From Membranipora membranacea (lineage: Eukaryota > Bryozoa > Gymnolaemata > Cheilostomatida > Membraniporidae): 64,000 nt of DNA. A program made the position numbers and the translations under genes. Shown here piece after piece: positions 52,601 through 61,600 of the stretch (positions are counted from its first letter, which is position 1; each line of letters begins with the position of its first letter). The notes below the pieces were generated by a model. That model had not been told where the DNA came from, ran no database searches, and worked only from the letters and a program-made list of their open reading frames with translations. Location of the stretch: the NCBI GenBank assembly GCA_914767715.1, contig OU612065.1, forward strand, positions 6,758,001 to 6,822,000, given 5' to 3'.

Positions 52601-55600
52601 CTCAGTCAATCACTTAACACCTCTGTAATTACCGTATTATTATCTTCAGACCAAAAGAAATGTAACCCAAAATGCAGCTAACCATCACACATAGCATCCC
52701 CAAGGAGATGCATGCAGTAGGTATCGAGGGCAGAAGAGAGTGGTGACCCAGCAATGTAATACAGGGGGTCATCTGGAAAGTTCCTAGTTTAAATGATAGC
52801 ACATTAAAATCTTGACCTTTTACATCTTGGTATGATTGCTACATGTGGTTTTCTCATGTCAGTTACTTTTTTTTCTGTGTAAATTACAACTTACGGCATA
52901 TATGGCTTGTTCCATCAGTCCAGCTTGAGACGCCAGTAGCAGAATTCCATTCACATTGAGAGTAGTTAACAATAGATCCAAGGTATCCCTCATCACATAT
53001 CATGTCTACCAGAGTATAAACTGTATAATCTTCTGAGTCTGAAATAAATATATCAAGTTCTGTAATTATGATTCCAGAATCGAAATATTACGACACAAGT
53101 CATCAAATCTTTCCAAAATATTTTAACACAGTGCTAAATATAAGAAGTACAATTTTGCACTCTCTGGTTATTAAACCCTAAAGAACTAAGGAACTTGAAG
53201 GTAGTTACCAGCAAACAGATGAGTTTATTACATGAACTAACCAAGTCCATCATAAAAGCATGACAGCCTCAGCCCGCCATGAGCTCCTGGGCATAAAAGA
53301 AATTTGTATTTTGCTGATACCGACGTGGTATAGGTTGTACCTTCTTACTTCCTCTTATAGAGATCAGATTCCAGTATTTGGTACTCACCATTAGTATTGT
53401 TAAAATAAGGAAGGTCCTCATTCCCATGTAGCCTCAACTGACTTGATAAAGGTTTATCTGGTGGCCCGTGGCATAACGACTCTGAAAGTGAATGACATAA
53501 AATGACATATCAATAACAATTCTGCTATAAAGACTGAAGTTGTATGGTGATTGGGGAGTAGTTTAATAACTTAGAGATGATTGGAGTATGAGATACTGTG
53601 GGGGGGAGGGATGAGATATTTATGGAGCTCACCTTGGCAGACAGGTATATCAGCACTCCACTGTGCTTCATCTGTATCACCTGTGCACTGAATAGATGAG
53701 TAGTTTAGTAGGTGTGTATGTGGATGACAGGTTACTGTGATCTCTGTACCCTGAGTGTACCAGACACCAGGTACTGTGTAGGATGGCTGGGTTATGTTCC
53801 AGTATCCCAACAGATAATCGGTAGGATCACTCCATGGGTTGGATGGAAACTCACATGCAGCCTCTTAAAATGATCAATTTATTGACATAGTTTATATTTC
53901 AGCAAAAACAAGTTGCTGTTATATAGCTGTAATATAGTGTGAGAACAAATTAGCAAAAATTTGACCAAAAACTTTTTTTATTTCACTGGCTGTTTAAGAC
54001 TTACTGCAGTTTACAGGCTGCCCGTCCCACGCGGGATCTTGATTGTTTCCGTCTATACAAGTTCTTGTTATGTTTGCCTCCATCGCCAGATATCCCAAAT
54101 CACAAACTGTCATAAACGTCATGTTGATGTGAGAGTAATCTTTGTACTCCTCAATATCTCAGTGAGAATAGAGAAGCTCCCCGTGCTGCTCAGTTCTGTT
54201 CCATATCTCATTATCACAATACATTTCTGCAATAATCAATCGTGGGTTACTGATAGATTTTTAGGTCATAGTATAAGATCAATGAGTAAAACAGACGCCC
54301 ATCCAAGTGTTATGTGCTCGGACATCATAAGCAAAAAACCAAACAGCCATATCAGTTATGTTTTGGATGACTTTAACCTAGATCATCTGCAGAACTCGTT
54401 TAACTAAATTTGATGTTGTTGTCTCTATTTGCTCAAGAAAGCGACACATAGACCTACTTTTACAGCTGGGTTGGTAGGTAGTCCAGGTACCATTAGGTTG
54501 ACACGTAGCATTAGTCTCTCCATCTAGCTTAAAGCCACCAGGACATGAGAAATAGGCCACAGAGTCGGCAAACAATGTATCATTATACCATCCCCGCCCT
54601 GATGTCGGTATCTGCCCATATTGATAGCCTACATAAATTCTATCATCAATATTTATCTCCGGGCAAACAGGAAGCTCTAAAAAAACAAAATCCAATCTTT
54701 ATTATAACTGAATCATTCCATTTTTTGTGTGTAGTTTTGATATATAATTAGAACCACAAAGGTTGAAGTCTGCTAGAAAAATTTAAGAGTGGTATTTGTT
54801 CTAACAAAGTTTTAGAACTCGAAACAGATGACCCTCGGAGAACTCATTGCTATAAGGAAAGCAAACATATAGATTGATACGCACCTTTACATATTGGCAG
54901 GTTGAGTCTGTTACTCCAGGCTAAGTTTGCTTCACATAAGCCGTGGAATGTGCCTTCGAAGCGATAGAAGTTCTCTGCACATTCGTACCAAACATATGTC
55001 TTATTAGCAAATAAGATAGACTCGCCACTTAAAGGCACCATGTCATCTGGAGCAGTTTCCATAGTGACGCTATCATCCAGCAGTCCAGTGGCAGAAGAGA
55101 TTTCAAAATATGTAATGAGAGTGTTGTCCACTGGAGTTGCTGACCCACAAAACTCCTCTAAAACATAATAATATTGTAAATTATCAGGTGAATAATTCGC
55201 TGTTGTTGGATATCATTCAGTTCTTGTCGATGGAAAATGTTGTGGATAGTGCTTCTGATCAATGCTGGTATTTTTTATTTGATAGCAAATTTGTACCTGT
55301 TTGGCAAGTAGCACCTGTATAACCGGCCTTACACTGACACACATCCGGAGCCGTGCAGTCACCTTGGTTACAATCATCCTCGCAAATAGCTAAAATAGAG
55401 AACCCATTTATCTATTAACCCACATAAAACTAAATTACCGTAAATGACCCTTAATTTAATAAACTTGTATAAAATTGTGGAAGCGAGCTCTAATAGTTAC
55501 AGCTACAGAGCAGATCATAGCAACTTCATGTTGGGAACTTCAGAGTTGCTCAAATAATTTATTATATCATACATCACCAATTCTACTCTTTTGAGCTTCA

Positions 55601-58600
55601 CAATAATTAAAGTAGAGTAACATACATTCGCAAAACTAGAGCATATCTTCGCCCTAGAAAAAGATTGTGCCCTCAGTGGTGGCGGAGGGATATTAAGCTG
55701 CCACAAGCTGATACCTGACTTTTGCAATAACCATCATTCCGCCACCAGAGGGAGGGAACCAACTTGTTCTAGCTCCACTCACCATTCTCACATCGATTTC
55801 CGCTATACCCATCAGCACATTGACAGACATTAGGCCTGATACAAACTCCATTATTCTGACATCCATAACCGCAGGTTGCTTCGATACACTCTTGTATGTC
55901 TGGTGACCAGCTGCAACAACATGTGAAGTGTGAACTTACGAGTCATGTACGAAAGCTCATCTTCGGCATGTCCAACTTGCATGTTATCAGATTTAATTTA
56001 ATTTACACAAACATACGGAGTGATAAATGTTCGAATACCAGATTAAGCAAGTAAAAATAGTGCGCTATCAGGCGGATAAAGCTCAACCAATCTTCTTTTG
56101 TGTCCGAATTATCAGAAAAAACCTGAGAATTAGAATGAGGCAAATGCATGAACGATGTATCAAACATTGTTGATATAAATATTAAGCACTTTCAAGACAA
56201 GATTGGCTTGTAAATTCAACAAATAATAATGCTGAAAATACTGAATAATGATATCAAACTTTAGAGCAACAATTAAATATTATTACATGTATCTTTAAAA
56301 TATACATGGTTTGCTGCCAAAGGCCACAGAGCTATAGTGCAGATGTGTAGATAGATTATGGTGTTCTGTGTCCTACAAGACTACAGTATCAAAAATTACT
56401 GTATTCAACAGGTTAAAATAATCAAACTTTCCTAAAGTTGTTTTTTAGACTGAAATTAACCCAAAAAAAATGATCAAGTATCTCAGCGCAGCTCCAATAG
56501 TTAGAGTCGTCTGGCCCTCCCAACAAGCCCCGACAACTCCAACGTGTTTTATAAAGTACTGATCTGGCAACAAGGAAGTCATGTGATCACTTTGTATTGA
56601 ATTGTGGGAGACTTAAACTCATCAATCCTTTGGTTGCTAGCCTTGAGACTATGAACTATGGTCTATGTTAAGCTCTAATTGTGGCGAAAATCAGAGTACG
56701 CAATATTGGTGATAATGCGTTCTCAGATTTTTGGCATCTGATTTTCGCACAATGACTAAAAAACCTTCAGTTCTAACATGCTCTTTTTGAAATATATTTT
56801 AGTTCGCTAAGAATAAAACCAGAGGAAAGAGTGAGCGGTCCTAATCATCACTCTTTCCGAACAACAGAAGGGATATACACTTCTCATCACAAGAAAATGT
56901 CGGTAATTCTATCTGATCGACTTTTAATACCGTTGCTCGTACTCAGATCCGCAGGGATTTGTAGAATTCTCAAAATGGAGAACAGTTAATGCCTTGTATG
57001 GCTTCAAAAGAAGATCTCGAAAAGAGGTCAATGCCTTGTATGGCTTCAAAAGAAGATCTCGAAAAGAGGTCAATGATTTAACCCAAAGCGGTTGTCTTTT
57101 TGTGGCATTCTTGAATTGGCATAACCTGACTAAGAGGGTTGCCACTTGCCTTGCTTATTTGTAATGTGATATATTCTTGCGAATGTTTATTTATACCTTG
57201 TACTTATACTATGAGTCATTGGTGTGCTTTGGTGATACTTGAACCAATAAACATAGTCTTCATTATAAACATCACAAACAGGATTGATTGATGAATTAAA
57301 AAATATATAATCCCACCTGCCGCTGGTTTCACAGGTGACATTTAGTGCTGTAACTGGTTCACTAAATTGAACTGGATGGTAATAGCCTGGCTGACAAGTA
57401 ACTTCAATTACTTGCTCAAACATCATGTAACCATAAGCAGGATCACCTTTCCACTGGCGGACTGCTGTTGATGCATTTTGAACTGTCCGATTGTCACAGA
57501 ATTGGGCTAAAACAAAGAGGTACATATCAGTTGACACATCAGTTCATATATTCAGGTAAGTTAGTGTAGGTGTAAAATATTTAGACATCAACAAGAAATC
57601 ACATACAGAATATAAAGGCCATCATTTCAGAATAGGTCTCAGTCCACTAATAAAATACATAAATGCGGCAAAATGTTGCTACAATAGAAAACACATTGTT
57701 AGGCTGTCAGACATGTGAGCCGAGCAAATGGAGTGGAACTGGGCAACAAGACCATCATATCAAATATATATTTTACATGAAAATATCAAAACCTACCATG
57801 GCAGTTGACTACAACACCAGTCCATTTTGGGGGTTCGGTAGGCTGGTTAGATTCAGTAATACCCTCTACACAGGTATACACTGTTGAGTTCAGTAAAGTA
57901 TATGGAGATGCACTCGTCTTCATCTGATACCCATAATTACATTCATACAAAGCCGTGGAGTGGAGGAATATGTACTCTGTAGAGTTGAACATTGAGCCAT
58001 TGCGTGTTATTGTGAATTTCCCGTTCTCCAAGATAGGGCTATCTTCTGTTTTACAATAAGCCTCTACAAGTAGACAATACCTAACAATGTCACAAAACGC
58101 AGATTGTTGGTTGCTCCAAATGATAGCTTGTATAAAAGCAAAACCGGAGCTGACTGGAGAAGTCTGATCGAAAAATCTGACCAAAAAATCTACAGTTAAA
58201 TGCATCAGCAATTTATATCCTGTAAAAGTAAGCACATTGTAAGACCATTTGATTCACTAATTAAAGATTTGATTTCCATCGTAATGTGTCTTATTACATT
58301 ACTAGTGTATACATTATAACTTATTACCTGAACAGTGCGGTTGGAGCTGGTTGTTGTGGTGAGATTTTGCCCATTGTCCCGCAGGCCCTTCACATGTATA
58401 ATTCACATTATCCACAATATAAAAGGGATATGGGCATTGCAGGGAGGCAACACTTCCAATAATCACCACAGATGAGTCATCCAGCTGTGGCCATCTTGGA
58501 TGAAATGTAATGGTTACATTCTCATTTACAGCAAAGTCTCTCTCACAGTATGCAGCTGTAAAAAAATCCATATCCTCTTGATTTAGAAATAAAACTTATA

Positions 58601-61600
58601 TCATTTTTAAAAAATCTAAAAAAATAAATTAAGATTACTTGAATCTCCATGAGCTTATTGGCAGAGGAGGAGGAATGGTTGATAGATATGATAAATGTTT
58701 CCAAATAATACTGGCTAGCATAGTCCAACAATCATTGATGGTCAACTTATTGACCTATATTCATCAAAACAATTATAGAATCAACCATTATGTCGTATTA
58801 CTCGGATTGGCCCAGGTTGATAGCACTTAAGGGGTGGGGGTGAACCGTCACCACAGCCTCTACTAATACCATCAACTGCATCATTCAAAGTCAGCAATAC
58901 AGAATTACCAATTGACACATAATTTATCAAATAATGTTACTCTATACATTGGATTACCATGATTTTTCAAACAACTTATTCTTTGGTTTACCTTCACACC
59001 ACTCATTGCCTTGCCAATCGCTAGAGCCAGTGTAAGTATATTTGTTCTCATCATATGCGCAGCTATTAGACACTGTAAATAAATACCTTTGTCTCTGATT
59101 ACTGAGGAGAGGAGGAGAAGATAGCTACTAATGTAACATTTTGGATCTCAGGAACATATTCCTCAACTTAGGGTTGGGTTATGAATCATTTATGAATATC
59201 AAATGAATTTATACACATCACTCATAATGGAAATATGGCCGTAATTAGGTTATTGGATTGTCTGCTCTCACACATAGAGAAAAAATTTGAGAAATCTAAG
59301 AGCTAAGAAGGTAACTTTACCGCTGGTCAATACCTATATTACCACCTCCTGACACAGGATCAGCATGCTATTAATTTGTGCATTGTATTTACTGGACATT
59401 GTCACACTACAAGTAGGTGAATCCGCACGTACAGTTAAGTAATCAGTATAGACTTTGGACCGTATTATGTTATACACGCACCTTCAAAGTGTGTGGTGTG
59501 ACATCGAGGGATAGCCTCACACTTGCTCAACCTTGAACTAGTTGTAACACATACAGGCTCATCCACATGGTCTGACCCAATCAGATCGATGTTCCTACAC
59601 GATCTCACTAGAATAAAGTATTGATACCTGATTTGTTACACATGTAAATTGTTTGTTGATCAAGGCTCAAATTTGAATATATTTACAAGTCAATATAAAA
59701 TAGTGTGTGTATATAACTGCATATTTCTAATACTAGTGAATCAACTCACCATCTTTGTGAAGCCCAAGTACAGGTTGACAGATGGGTATATCACAACATT
59801 TACGAGCGATATAATCTTCTGAGTCCTCAACGGAGATACGTACATAACACCAAGGCACTGATATACCACTCCCAGCAAAGTTACGGCAAAATGCGTTATC
59901 TTCATATGAAGAGCTTGATTTAAAATAAAAATGGCACATGGCTATATAGGGTGAGTTCATGCACAAACTCAAAGTTTGAAGAACGATTACTTCATTAAAA
60001 CATACAGTGTGGAGAATCAGAAGTAGGCCTACTCATGTTTGATCAAAAGTCTGGAATGTTTTGAGAAAATTTCTTGATGCACTCTAGAGGAGTAAATGTT
60101 AGCTGGAGTCTAGTTCAGCTGGTTTGAAGGATACATTATACGAGATCTGAGATACGAGCAAATTTTAGAATTAAATTTTGCTATTTCAAGCATGTGGGAA
60201 AAGGCAAGCTTTTCCCTCCATTAACACTTTACCTATCTATGCTATCATTGTATACAACCACGACCACATATTTATTTAGCTTTGTTTTTTGCGATTTCAT
60301 AATACCTGGTGAAGATGTCCAGTATATCATCTGATATCCAGTTCAAACAATCATGGCTGTCACTAGCCGTGTCCTCAGCTCCAACATAATCCATACCAAA
60401 ATTCTCAGGACTATAACAGTGATGTTCCTCCATTGAATCATCTAAAATGTTTAAATGATAGCATAATATTATTGGCCCCTTTTTACGAGAGTAACAGGGT
60501 ATTTAAGAACAAAAAATGTCTTTAACAGAGATGTTCATAATGTCATTGTGATCACTTAACGGAAACTATTGGGAATTGGACTAATTTTTGGCATGAAAAT
60601 TGCAGCGGGTATAACGTATGGTGTTCAATTATATAATGTACATGCTGTTATAGAATATATGCACATCATATTCTATTCCATAGGAGCTATCGTAATAAAT
60701 ATTATCGCCATACATGAGATTACTATCCGGCCATGTTACGCAACCAGCAGATGAGTGGTTGCCTGTATACGGATGATCAGGTCCAACAAAGCACTCATTA
60801 GTATCTATATTGAAAATATCACAAATGTGGGTTAAAAAATGTGGGTTAAAATCGCAAGTGTTGTCTCCGTCCGAGGACTGAGAAATATCAGTGCTTAAGG
60901 GCGCGGCCGCCGTATTCGGCGCCAAGTTGCTCTCAGTTTGCAGGCAGGTCGGAGCACACGTGGGGCGTCATATGAGCCCAGTAGTCAATAGACTGCAGCG
61001 CTTGTGCGTTAGAGGGCAGGCGCTCTAACCAACTGAGCTATCTCCTACTCCTACCATACAGCATTATGAAGCTATCTTCCGTATTGTATCACATTTTTCC
61101 TATAATCAGTCAAGTTGTCCACTCATTTTTAGTGAGAATACAACTTGTAAAATCATTTAAATGTGCCCTTGAAACGGTTTGTTCGGCATTAATTACAGTC
61201 ATGAAATAATCTGGATTCAACTCAATAATACTACATAGGCTTTTTTTCGTTATATTGATGAGAGAAGTAACAGCTATGATTAAATTAATCTCTTTCCTAT
61301 ACTATTATATAGCAATAATATATTCTCCTTACCAAGTGGCAGACATATAGCAGGTTTTCCTGACCATGATGCTTCTGTGTCGGAGACAAACTGGCAGGTC
61401 CTGCTTGAGCTGCCAGCTATGAGGTAATATCCCACAGGGCATGTGTATGTGATTTCATCAGGGTAATGATACTCCAGTTTGTCAGGGGAGGCTGTCGCGT
61501 TTATAGAAAATGGAGTGTCGCACGGTGGTCCTGTATAAATATTTCATTTATATCATAATATTGAATAAATAACAAGTTTTGTTGCTCAGCATACTTCAGT

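Noticed and set aside
54378-54457. Continuation of the minus-strand CCP frame beyond the exon end
   Set aside because: A GTAGGT donor at 54457 ends the CCP exactly after its last cysteine; the remainder is intron.
56924-57145. Minus-strand frame containing a repeated SFRDLLLKPYKALT
   Set aside because: The repetition comes from the 42-bp tandem duplication in an intron; no domain and no phase with neighbouring exons.
61000-61052. tRNA gene on the minus strand
   Set aside because: A box is perfect but there is no B box, acceptor stem or plausible cloverleaf.
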